Below are positions 8,076 to 16,503 of a stretch of DNA of 40,338 bases, piece by piece. The notes beneath the pieces were generated by a model, which saw only the letters and a list, made by a program, of their open reading frames with translations, ran no database searches and was not told the DNA's origin. Both the position numbers and the translations under genes were made by a program. The stretch lies in assembly GCF_016429015.1 (NCBI RefSeq), contig NZ_JAELTU010000057.1, positions 1-40,338 of the forward strand, in the 5' to 3' direction. This DNA comes from Rhizobium sp. ASV20. GTDB taxonomy: Bacteria > Pseudomonadota > Alphaproteobacteria > Rhizobiales > Rhizobiaceae. Every line of letters begins with the position of its first letter. The stretch's first letter is position 1.

Positions 8076-9083
8076 GGTCGGGCTCCTGCCTGAACGCCGC
8101 TGCGAGCGTCCCAGGAAGCTTTCTAGGTTACAGGCTCACAGAGCACAATCAGATTCCAGCTGTGGCCAAGCTTTGCGCGAAGGCAATAGGTTGCGCTGTG
8201 CTGGTCGAAGCGGGGCGGTGGCGGCGTGGGAATGCTGGAGCTCGCTGAAGGCGAGCTCCATGGGGCTAGCGTCAGAGGGAGGCGCTAAATGGCGGGCGGC
8301 GCTTGCAGTCGGGTATCATCTCGATGTTGGTTCAAGGACCCGGACGGGCCCTATCGAGGCGCAAGGTATCACGGTTGCAGGCGCGATCGACGAGCGGCAT
8401 GTCGCGTCGTCGGGCACATTGAGCTTGTGTGCCACAGGCTTGCAGTCCGTTTGATAGATCGAGCGTGGCTTGGGCAGGGTTGCAGGCGCCATGGCTCGGC
8501 TGGAACACGGATCTTGGTGATCAGTTCATCGCGCGAACGCCGATACATCTGATGTCAGCAGCACGCTGTGGGGCTGCATTCCGCGTCTTGCCGTTGGCAT
8601 CATGCCAGTGAAGCCATATCGATGGTCGGTCGATCATCGACAAGTCAGCACCGCCAGCTTTCAGGCGCCTAACCTTGCCCTCGCGCCGCCGACATCTCTC
8701 GTCGTCGGTTCGCATGGCAGCGGTGATGATGGCGCCACAAGGCAGGACCTGGGTCGCCCGCTAACGGGGGGGAGAGCAGAACGGCTTTCGTGTCGCAGCG
8801 ACATGCAGGTCCTAGCGTGCGCAACTGGCTTTTCCTTCTTCGCCATAGCGGCTCGGGCCATGAAGGAAGACTGCCGGGATTCGGATGCGGCGGTGGCTTT
8901 TTATATTGCGGCTGAGTTTCTTGCCGGCCGATAATCCCCTGGACCGACGAGCAGATTAACCTCGCCGGACGTGTGGAGGATGCGAGAGGTGCTGCCGAGC
9001 TTCCCGTGATTGATCCTTGCTCGGCACCTGCGCTTCCCCGGCTCTTGAAGCGACAACGAGTGCTCATTCCTTTGAGCCTGTTT
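8076..9083. other. Decayed, gene-poor region left of the IS relic
   Basis: About 1 kb has only arginine/serine-rich shadow frames on both strands. The one clear structure is the 10-bp hairpin at 8236-8260, listed separately. No transposase or metabolic relic could be recognised by eye. Confidence 0.45.
8236..8260. repeat. Perfect 10-bp hairpin TGGAGCTCGC-TGAAG-GCGAGCTCCA
   Basis: The two 10-base arms are exactly complementary around a five-base loop. No T-tract follows on either strand, so it is not a normal intrinsic terminator. It may be a remnant of a mobile-element end or of an RNA structure. Confidence 0.55.
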
Positions 9084-9877
9084 CTATGCGGCGAGATCCG
9101 GTCGAGACGACCAGGCCGTGGGCTCACAAGCGCGGAGCCGAAGCCGCATTGGGGCCAGTTGGACCATAGCTCGGGAGTTTTCGGCCAATTTGTCGTAGCG
9201 GCTGGCAACCCGACGGACGTGTTTGAGTTTGGAAAAGAAGCGGTCGATCAGGTTCCGTTCGCGATAATGCTATGGGCTGAAGTGCGGTATCGATCTCCGG
9301 TTGACCTTGGGCGGGATATTGGCGAAAGCTCCCTTCTCGCGGAGAGACGACCGGACGCGAGCGGCATCATATGCCTGATCCGCCAGCACGATTGCTCCGG
9401 TTCCAACGTGATCGAGCAGGCCGTCAGCAGATTGTCCGTCATGGCTTTGCCCGGCGGTCAGGCTCGACCGGATCGGAAGGCCTAGCCTGTCGATGACCGC
9501 GTGGATATTGGTCACAAGCTCGCCTCGGGAGCGACCGCGACAATGATCTCGATCCGCCTCTTTGTCGATGCGGCCTGTTGGTGCGCACGGATGGAGGTGC
9601 TGTCGATCATCTGGATAGCGCCATCATGCGCGGCGGTGATGGCGTCGATCATCCGCTCCCACACCCTGGCCTTTCGCCATCGCACAAAGCGGTTGTAGCA
9701 GGTCGCGCGTGGACCGTAGCGCTCGGGCAGATCACGCCACCGCGCGCCCCGGAGCGCAGCACCCAGAAAATGCCGTTCAGCACGCCGATCATTGACGCGT
9801 GGCACGCCTCGCGGTTTGTTGGGCAGCGGCGGCTCGATCAAGCGCCATTCGAAATCGGTTAGGTCATGTCTGCTCAC
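9084..9877 (-). pseudogene. Inactivated IS5-family (IS427 group) transposase
   Basis: The minus strand encodes a DDE transposase in two frames, as is usual in the IS427 group. The first part (9877 GTG to 9512) has SRHDLTDFEWRLIEP, RRAERHFLGAALRGARWRDLPERYG and the first catalytic Asp in IQMIDSTSIRAHQ. Near ACAAAG (9560-9565) a -1 shift continues with RDHCRGRSRGELVTNIHA, then VLADQAYDA (second Asp), and the tail YRERN...DRFFSKLKHVRRVASRYDKLAEN. The frame change may be the element's natural frameshift. Two further lesions kill it: an in-frame TAG at 9270-9272, where an aromatic residue is expected after FSP, and Asp in place of the catalytic Glu in the RNLIDRFF segment. Terminal inverted repeats could not be fixed; a candidate left end GAGCCTGTTTC lies at 9074. 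Confidence 0.85.
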
Positions 9878-9946
9878 CAGAGCCTGAATCACGTTTCCAA
9901 TGCGAGCGAAAGCGGATAAGCCTAGCCGGCGCAGTGGGGACGAGCG

Positions 9947-10270
9947 ATGCCTGACGATAGATCTGAGACATGGCTTCTGGACGAGAGTATTCAGATTATC
10001 GAGCAGAAGGCCGCTGGAGGCTATTCCACTCTCACCTCGCGTGCGCGCCTGATCTATTGCCTGTGGGCAGCAGACTACGGAATGCGGAATGCAGGCGATC
10101 TTACGACTGCCGCCGAGCTTCATCCAACCTTCATGGTAGATGGGCATTCCGCCGCGCAGGATCTCAGACTGTCGCAAGCGATAGCTGCCTTCTCGCTCAC
10201 GCCTGAGGAGTTCGAAAGGCGCTATTTCGACATATTTGACGGGCTCGTAGCTGAGATCAGGGCTGTTTAA
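9947..10270 (+). CDS. Hypothetical protein (107 aa)
   Basis: The ATG at 9947 lies 6-9 nt after GGGGA. The product has an even, protein-like composition unlike the shadow frames around it (AAGGYSTLTSRARLIYCLWA, YGMRNAGDL, LTPEEFERRYFDIFDGL). It is predicted mostly helical, acidic and soluble, with no signal peptide or membrane span. It lies just outside the IS relic, in the opposite direction. I do not recognise the family and suggest no function. Confidence 0.65.
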   Translation: MPDDRSETWLLDESIQIIEQKAAGGYSTLTSRARLIYCLWAADYGMRNAGDLTTAAELHPTFMVDGHSAAQDLRLSQAIAAFSLTPEEFERRYFDIFDGLVAEIRAV

Positions 10271-10359
10271 CTGTCTTTCTTTTATGGGTTCACGGCCTAG
10301 TCCTGGCAGGATGAGGGTGACGTCGATGGGCACCGCCAAAAGGCTTTGGCTTCGGGATA

Positions 10360-10373
10360 GTAACAGTTGTTAC
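10360..10373. promoter_or_regulatory. parS-like palindrome copy 2, GTAACAGTTGTTAC
   Basis: It is identical to the 5383 palindrome except for the central bases (AGTT instead of AGCT), and the exact reverse complement of the copy at 11682. It lies about 5 kb from repC in noncoding DNA, which suits an additional RepB-binding site. Confidence 0.5.
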
Positions 10374-11681
10374 TTTCGCGTGCTGCTCAGCCGTCAGTGT
10401 CCGATGCAGAAGTATGGACGACCTTTTACCAGGTCGGATCCTCATAGGTGGCGATCGCTGGTTTTCTGCCGCCGGATGAAGAGCATTGCGCCGGCGGCGG
10501 CATCTGAGGTGCCAACGAAGCCGGAGATGATGGCATACGGCCTGCCACCTGACAGATATCGGTGAAATCAAATCCAACCGGTTTCGTAATACGGTATGAA
10601 TGGTTCGGAGCGCAGTTTCCCGCAGACCATATTCGCCGGCTCATCGGCATCGTGCGAGGCATCGTTGCGACAAAGGATGCGTCAGAACCAAGAGGGGCCT
10701 CACCCTCACCTCGATCGATGGTGATCCTTGTCCAGCACCAATCATGCCGGTGTCGATTGTCTATCGAGCGATCCGCCGCAATAAGCTGCAGAGCCTGCCA
10801 GAGGTCGCCGTGCGAAATCGGCATCGGTTGACCGCGTCGTTCGACAGGCGTTTTACGTCGCCGGTCGAAATGGGCACGTCTTCGGCCGGTTGGAGGATAG
10901 CGGATCACGTCCGGTCGGGGAGGCGAGCGACGCATGTGATGAGGCTCGCGGGGCTCAGGTCCCGGAAGCGAATTGCCCACGGGCTACGCAATTACTGGCT
11001 CCGGACGGCATCAGTATCGAAATGGCTTTTCGAACGCCATGCAAGGGTTCCCAGATAAGCGATAGGTGGGTCGTGACGCGGACGTTCGTCGCTTTGACGT
11101 TCGGCTGGCTTGAGCGATGTCGGCGCATGAAGCGCGCGGTCGGGCTGGAACGCGCTGCCATCACTGGCGCGCCGGCGAGGTGGCGTGCAAGGGACTGCAC
11201 CCTGGTAGCGACCGCCTTCGAAAATAGCCATCGTCGAGATGGGCAATAGCAACGGCGTGCAGGATCATCAGCATGCGGCTTGCGTTCAAGATGACGCCAG
11301 AAAATAGAGGGGAAATTCCCGTGGTGCAGTGATCGTCACCATTCATCGACGGCGCCGGAAGCAAGGTCCTCTGGTCGTCTGGTCATTTGGCTGATGACGA
11401 TGGCCCAGGGCAGCCTCGAGGACTTGCCTGGCGGGGCTTGTGGCCCCGGGATGAGTGCCGCTACCGTCGAGCTGACGTGCTCATATGGGTTCAGCACGCC
11501 CCCCGTTGCAAATGGATCCCGTCGAGCGGGCTTTGACATTGGATGAACTCTTGTCGGCGTGCTAAGAGGCAGCTCGACAGGCGGGGTGTCAACGACCCAG
11601 CTTTCATCAAGATTGCCGCCATGCGGCTCCGATTGAAGAGCTCTGCGTCCAGCACCCGGTGGAGTCGGTTGGCAGGAAAAA

Positions 11682-11695
11682 GTAACAACTGTTAC
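11682..11695. promoter_or_regulatory. parS-like palindrome copy 3, GTAACAACTGTTAC
   Basis: It is the exact reverse complement of copy 2, 1.3 kb away. The flanks differ, so this is conservation of the site and not a long duplication. A related half-site with the same right arm (ACTGTTACCAT) lies about 240 bases further on. Confidence 0.5.
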
Positions 11696-12084
11696 CATCG
11701 TCGCCGCCAAGGGTGTCCAGGTTCGGTCAACCCGGCGAACCGAGAGCATGAGAGACGAGCGAGATGGGCAAACCGGCCTCGGAGCAGGAATCTCTGCCCA
11801 CGACGGACGCTCTGTCCCTCGATGGCGAAGTGGATCGCGCAGATGTGCGAGCGATCATGCGAGGATGCCGGATATGGCCTCTGGTCAGGTCTGGGATATT
11901 GAGCGCCATTGATGGCTGCCACGGCGGCACACTGTTACCATGGCCGATTGACATTGCTGCTTCAATGCCTGCCGTCTGGCAGCCAGGGCAACAAAGTTTA
12001 GCTCAACAGGCGGTCATGGAGTAACCTCGAGATGGAAGAAGCGGGGCCCCACATCACGGTGTCGACAAGCTCGACCTGCCGATG

Positions 12085-12107
12085 GTGTTATCTTTTGACG
12101 ATAACAC
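12085..12107. repeat. Hairpin GTGTTATC-N7-GATAACAC
   Basis: An 8-bp perfect inverted repeat with a 7-base spacer occurs in noncoding DNA. It could be a dimeric-regulator operator or an RNA hairpin. No adjacent gene supports either. Confidence 0.4.
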
Positions 12108-12404
12108 GCCATTACCCTACTGGCGCTCGACGGTCGCAGGACCGGAGCTCGACTGCGCGTGGAGACGCCGCGTCGCGGGGAGCGATGGATCTGCCGCTCG
12201 TCGGGTTGCGCTCATCCGGCCGCCTTCAATGTGAAGCCGGATTGATGGCTCTTCTGCTTCGTTCTTGTTGCGGAGCAGGTTCTCCCTCGGCTCGCGGAAC
12301 GATGTGCTGTTGCTGTACGAGGGCGACGCGAAATTTCGACGAATATCGAGAACGAACTGCCCTGGCGACAGGGGCGGGCGCCTAGCCTGGAATGTTAGCT
12401 GAAT

Positions 12405-12422
12405 GCGTCCGCAAGCGGACGC
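12405..12422. repeat. Near-palindrome GCGTCCGC-AA-GCGGACGC
   Basis: Eight-base arms are perfectly complementary around AA. It is GC-rich and in noncoding DNA, with no T-tract. Function unknown. Confidence 0.4.
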
Positions 12423-13472
12423 TCGCGCTGACAGAGCCTATCGCCGCCTTTTCCAAAGAGATGACCGCTACCTGCACGCTTTGCTCCCGGCGTCCATGCC
12501 GCGGCCGCCGGAGGTAGGAATTTTCGACGCTGAGGCATCGATGCGAGTTCGCAGCATGGGTCTCAGGGCGCAGTCCGGCGTCGGGACGATCCTGTGTGAC
12601 GTGCCGCCTCGGTCAGTAGAGATCAAACGCCATGGACACGCTTGCTGACTGACGCACATGTCCTGCCCTGAGGCGCCGTCGCCTCCTCCGCAGGCCATCC
12701 GCTTCTTCGTGTTATCGACTGGATCTGAGGGCAAGCTGATTGACGAAGCACAGGAAGGCAGCCGTTGCAGGCGCTGGGATGCCACCTGGAAAGCCTAAGG
12801 CAATCACGGCCGCCAATGCCTCGCTCTGCCCTTTCGCAGGCCGAATTTGATGATCCAAAAGCTTTGTAGCCTAAACGGAAACTAATAGCCGATATGGTTC
12901 CATAACGGATATTTCTCGTTTTTTTCCAAAGTGATAGAATAGCTTCAAAACTGGCATGCGGCTGTGCCGAAATGGTAAAAACGCCGCTTTGACGAGCAAC
13001 CGCGCCGCCGAATATGGTCTTACCACAGTTGGATAGAAGGTACGAGGACAAATGCAGCAAGGCCCGCTCAGCGGACGCGCATTTGTCATTTCAGAACCTG
13101 TCCGTAGGCAATGCCGCGAACGCTCTTGATGACGGCCGCCAAGTCGTTCCGCTTGCCGCCAGTCTGTGATTGCGACACTACCGGAGTGTTACGCCGGGGG
13201 CGCCACAGGCCCGATTTCAAGGTGAATGTCATCGGTGCTGAGTTGGGATATCTGCCGAGATCGATGTGGGGGTGGAGCGATCGGCCTGGTCTCAAGGCAC
13301 GGGAGAGCTCCGTTGCCATCGAACTCCAATCGTCGAAAACAAAAGCCCCTGCTGACCGGAAGACCATGCGGAAGCAGCGCCGTCTCGAAAAAGTCCGAGG
13401 ACATGCAAGGGATCTTGAGATCGGTATTCGGGGTGGCCATTGCTTCTTGCACCAGGGCTGGTAGCCTCGGGC

Positions 13473-13973
13473 ATGGTTGCGGTTCATCATGTCCCCGAGC
13501 AATTCCAGATCGCCGAAACCGAGGGATGGTCGGTGAACCACCGAATAAACTCGGCGCTGCCCGGTTATCTCATGATCAGCTCCAAGCGGTTCACCAACGA
13601 CCTGAGCGAGCTTTCGCCGAAATCCCTATGTGAACTGGGCCCTCTTTTTGCCAGGCTTCAGCGCCTGTTGAAATCCACCCTTGGCAGCGAGCGTGTATAT
13701 ATCGGGCGGTATGGCCATACACCCGGATATCCGATCCATTTTCACGTCATCCCGATATATGGCTGGGTCGAGGATCTGTTCTGGAGCGACGCCCGATATC
13801 GGCTTCTCGATCGTTTCGCAATGGGGCCGGGAGAGACGGCAACCGATGGGGCGGAGATGACCTTGTTCGTGTGGCGCGAATTTTGTGAGCGCGCAGATCC
13901 GCCGCAAATCTCCGGTCCTTCTGTTGCCGACGTCATTGCGCTTTTGCGCGAGAAGATGTCGGCAAGCGCGTAA
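13473..13973 (+). CDS. HIT-family (histidine triad-like) protein
   Basis: The 166-residue product from ATG 13473 carries FQIAETEGWSVNHRINSALPGYLM (about 11-34) and the HIT signature region YPIHFHVIPIYGW at about 86-98. Histidines 89 and 91 correspond to the last two of the triad, including the expected catalytic one; the first His position is Pro87. HIT proteins are nucleotide-phosphate hydrolases or transferases acting on dinucleoside polyphosphates or AMP conjugates. The C-terminal part (FVWREFCERADPP...) is family-specific. The start is uncertain, since conserved sequence begins only at about residue 11. It is the only well-preserved gene in the decayed zone. Confidence 0.82.
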   Translation: MVAVHHVPEQFQIAETEGWSVNHRINSALPGYLMISSKRFTNDLSELSPKSLCELGPLFARLQRLLKSTLGSERVYIGRYGHTPGYPIHFHVIPIYGWVEDLFWSDARYRLLDRFAMGPGETATDGAEMTLFVWREFCERADPPQISGPSVADVIALLREKMSASA

Positions 13974-14117
13974 GGCAAAGCAGCAGCGGCATTCTTTCTC
14001 ACCATGAGCATGAAAGGATTTTTCGATTTCGATACAAGGCTCTTTCGCTCCCTTGCCCTCTGTTCATCTGCCGACGCATCACGTCTTTCGAGTGTAATCT
14101 TTTGAATGGCTTAGCAT

Positions 14118-14133
14118 GTTGTCAGCTGACAAC
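14118..14133. promoter_or_regulatory. Canonical repABC parS-type palindrome GTTGTCAGCTGACAAC
   Basis: This perfect 16-bp palindrome matches the repABC parS pattern GTT-N4-GC-N4-AAC at every fixed base. It lies 59 nt beyond the stop of the relic repC (14192-14587, minus strand), exactly where a repC-proximal parS is expected. It differs from the native palindrome at 5383, sharing the core CAGCTG, so it probably belonged to the other replicon. Confidence 0.7.
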
Positions 14134-14191
14134 AATCCCCCCTTTCCGCGAACTCCTGCAATGCCATCCGCTGGCGGAGGAATTGAGGCTG

Positions 14192-14587
14192 TCATGGCGC
14201 CTGATTGTCGTGAGGGTCGGGGAATGGCGGCGACCGCAATCTTGCGCCCTGTTGTCGCAACAGGGCCCTGATCATTGGCCCGAGCGAACCCCCTCTGCTG
14301 GCCCTTGTCGTCAGGTCGCGCAAATAGGCGCCGGGCGAGTTTATATGGTCGCTTCGTTCCGGAATGCAGGCGACGATCGTTGCCGCATTTTCCGCGCCCA
14401 TCGTGTTGCAGGCAAATCGATAGGTAGACGCCGCGATGCCGAGCATGCATCGCACAATGATGCTGGCGTCCACGAATTCTCTCCAGCGTTCGATCCCTTG
14501 TCTTGGGCCATAGCCGGCAATCTGAGGGCAGGCTCGCAGCACGAGATCCAACGACCGGCTGTTCGGTGAGCTTGTGAGTGCGGCCAA
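14192..14587 (-). pseudogene. C-terminal relic of a second repC
   Basis: The minus-strand frame encodes about 120 residues of a RepC C-terminal domain: LDLVLRACPQIAGYG, then IERWREFVDASIIVRCMLGI, then the hallmark SPGAYLRDLTTRASRGG and LGPMIRALLRQ. These segments parallel the native RepC (LISKPGGYFRAMVDRA near its end) but are clearly different, so it is not a duplicate of the local gene. The N-terminal two-thirds is missing. Similarity starts near 14551, next to an adhesin fragment on the other strand. It is read as debris of another repABC replicon. Confidence 0.8.
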
Positions 14588-14918
14588 TCCCTTCTCCGCA
14601 CCGGGCAGCTATGCCATCACCAGGGGAAGCCTGACATCGTCGGCCAACTATGCCATGCGCTTTACCGATGGCGTGCTGACGGTCAATGCGGCACCGTCGA
14701 CCCCGACCGCAGAGCTGGCCAGTGCCATCATTCCTCGCTCCTACCAACCCGATACCACACCGCCATTGCCGGCAAGTGGCGGGCAGGGAAGTTCAAACAA
14801 CTTCGCCGGCGAAGGACATGGTGACGGAAGCCTTATCCTCATTTCCGATCCGCGCTTCGACGGCATCGTCTGCCTCGGGAACGGAGAAGCCTGTGTTGTC
14901 CCGACCGCAGCTCCGTGA
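14574..14918 (+). pseudogene. 3' fragment of an MBG-domain filamentous-haemagglutinin-like adhesin
   Basis: The frame encodes SAANPFSAPGSYAITRGSL and NYAMRFTDGVLTVNAAP, the ending typical of MBG repeats in large two-partner-secreted adhesins. A Pro/Gly-rich tail and a short C-terminal segment with two cysteines (IVCLGNGEACVV) follow, then a stop. Such proteins usually exceed 1000 residues; only about 115 remain, with no signal or secretion domain. The 5' side is broken at about 14551-14577, where the repC relic of the opposite strand begins. Confidence 0.75.
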
Positions 14919-15429
14919 GAGCGAAGAGGTCAGAGGAGAAGATCGAGTTACCCTGGTCAGATACACTGCGCGGGACGTGGACTGGATCGGGCGCGTGTTG
15001 CGCGCGGTCGATCTCATTGCGCGCACACTTCCACGAAATCCCGCCAAGACGATCTCTCGGCTGCTGCCAATCCCCATCAAGCTGCCCGGGCTGCTGGCGA
15101 CATGCCGTTCAGAACTCCGTTCTCGATGAGATCACGCGCCGATTATGCGCGAAGGCCGAGCGCGTTCGCCAGCTCCGGGACACGGTGAGTCACTGGCCTA
15201 GAACCTGAAACTCCATCGCGTTGCGTAGCCGCGAGGACGCCGACGATTGACATTTCCCATCGATACCGTCCTCGCCCCTTACAAATGCAGGCCGGGAATG
15301 TGTGGTCTGCAACACAACATCTGTACCGTAGCCCGTTTAGACTAAAAACGCGGCCTTTTTTCCCTCTTGACGCGATGATTTGCGGTAGCCCGTAGAGGGG
15401 AAAGCCTGTTTAACGCCGAACTTGGCTAG
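14919..15429. other. Intergenic stretch before the curlin gene
   Basis: About 500 bases without a recognised gene. The right half, 15330-15430, probably carries the curlin promoter; a TTGACG at 15367 is visible but lacks a clear -10. Confidence 0.4.
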
Positions 15430-15486
15430 ATGCGTGGTGAAATTGAGGAACTGCAAGAAGCTTTGGAGAGCATTAGCCTCAAGTGA
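15430..15486 (+). CDS. Possible 18-residue leader peptide upstream of curlin
   Basis: ATG to TGA encodes MRGEIEELQEALESISLK, a strongly amphipathic helical sequence 35 nt before the curlin start. An in-frame stop lies immediately upstream. No ribosome-binding site is obvious. It could be an upstream peptide, the tail of a lost gene, or chance. Confidence 0.25.
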   Translation: MRGEIEELQEALESISLK

Positions 15487-15521
15487 CCGTCAATAGGGAC
15501 GGCAACCTGGAGGAGACCTCT

Positions 15522-15881
15522 ATGTCCATCAGAATTCTGCTTCTTTCCGCCGCCTTCGCAGTCGCTTCATCCGCCGCCTTTGCCGGTGGAAACGTCTCAG
15601 TTACCTCACAGACGGGCAACGGCAACGTATCGGCCATCGGTCAGGTCGGTAAAGGAAATTTCGCCGGCGTGGGCCAGGTCGGTAAAGGAAACTATGCTCA
15701 ATCCATCCAGATGGGCCGCGATAACATCTCGGCAACGGCACAGTTCGGCAAATACAATCAGAGCTATACGACCCAGGCGGGCAAGGGCAACCTCGCCGCA
15801 ACGGTTCAGTTCAGCCACGACAACTTATCTTCGACAACCCAATCGGGGAAGAACAACGTATCGGTGACAGTCCAGCACTGA
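15522..15881 (+). CDS. Curlin-repeat amyloid subunit (CsgA/CsgB-like)
   Basis: This 119-residue protein starts at ATG 15522 behind GGAGGAGACC; the open frame extends upstream but lacks a site. Residues 1-21 are a signal peptide (cleavage after FA). From Asn24 to the end the protein consists of eight full repeats and one partial repeat of exactly 11 residues, each with Asn at position 1, Gln at 7 and, in most, Gly at 9 (for example NVSVTSQTGNG, NFAGVGQVGKG). That is the curlin beta-strand pattern. The secreted protein should form beta-solenoid amyloid fibres on the cell surface for adhesion or biofilm. A csgH-like gene follows 60 nt later. CsgG, CsgE and CsgF are not in the window. Confidence 0.88.
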   Translation: MSIRILLLSAAFAVASSAAFAGGNVSVTSQTGNGNVSAIGQVGKGNFAGVGQVGKGNYAQSIQMGRDNISATAQFGKYNQSYTTQAGKGNLAATVQFSHDNLSSTTQSGKNNVSVTVQH

Positions 15882-15941
15882 TCGGAGCAGGGGGTCGGCT
15901 GCAATGCCGGCCCTCTCTATCATTGAGGAGCGTAGCGCAAA

Positions 15942-16259
15942 ATGGTCACCACTCCACCTCCCGCAGATATTTGCAAGATCGAGTATCAGGACGTCGGCGG
16001 CATGATCCAATTGTCGGCCATTCTGGTTTCGACGATCGCCCGAGACGGCAGCTATCGGTTTAGAGTGCGTTCGATATCGGAGGGCGGCGTATCCGCCAAC
16101 GCTCAAGGTGGAGAATTCTCCGTAAAGGGAGGGCATCGTCAGGACCTGTCCAAGGTCATCGTCGGCGGGGCGCCGAACACTGTAGCCGCGGAACTGCAGG
16201 TCTTTGACGCATCCGGCAACTTGATTTGTCGTTACGACATGCCCGAGGCGAAGCAATAG
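15942..16259 (+). CDS. csgH: CsgH-like curli assembly factor
   Basis: This 105-residue protein matches the alphaproteobacterial CsgH family, a small periplasmic beta-sandwich that stops premature curlin amyloid formation. It shows an N-terminal Cys (DICKIEY), the strand pattern GGMIQLSAILVSTIARDGSY, the hallmark SEGGVSANAQGGEFSV, and a closing Cys (LICRYDMP). The gene lies 60 nt after the curlin gene, which supports the assignment. No signal peptide is present from ATG 15942, and an in-frame TAG at 15933 rules out a longer start in this reading. The preceding region may have lost it, or export is indirect. The start has only a weak GAGGAG about 12-17 nt upstream. Confidence 0.72.
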   Translation: MVTTPPPADICKIEYQDVGGMIQLSAILVSTIARDGSYRFRVRSISEGGVSANAQGGEFSVKGGHRQDLSKVIVGGAPNTVAAELQVFDASGNLICRYDMPEAKQ

Positions 16260-16503
16260 GCCTCCTTACAGGCTCATAGTGGCTGTGCTCCCCAATGCGG
16301 CCGTGATTCAACGCCGGATATGGAAACGGCGGTCTTTCAACGGCGCCTGAAGAGTTGCTTCTCCGGGTGAGCGTTGTGGAAATGACCTCTTTCACGTGGT
16401 TGGCGTCATTTGTGGATCCCAACGGGACATTGGCCGATCGCATACAGCTCCGATCGAACATTCACCAACAAGACCTTATAATGGACACTTATTGGGAAGC
16501 GTC

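Larger units (their letters stand above)
10271..13472. other. 3.2-kb gene-poor tract with parS-like palindromes
   Basis: On both strands this tract holds only short frames rich in Arg, Ser, Cys and Trp, with no recognised domain. It is therefore probably noncoding or heavily decayed DNA. Recognisable structures are the two parS-like palindromes at 10360 and 11682, a half-site ACTGTTACCAT at about 11931, and hairpins at 12085-12107 and 12405-12422. Confidence 0.5.

Noticed and set aside
10426..10980. 184-codon minus-strand frame in the gene-poor tract
   Set aside because: Arg/Pro/Ser-rich with no recognised motif; looks like noncoding high-GC DNA.
14079..14747. 222-codon minus-strand frame
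   Set aside because: A different frame of the same strand encodes the repC relic; this one has no domain and spans the junction.
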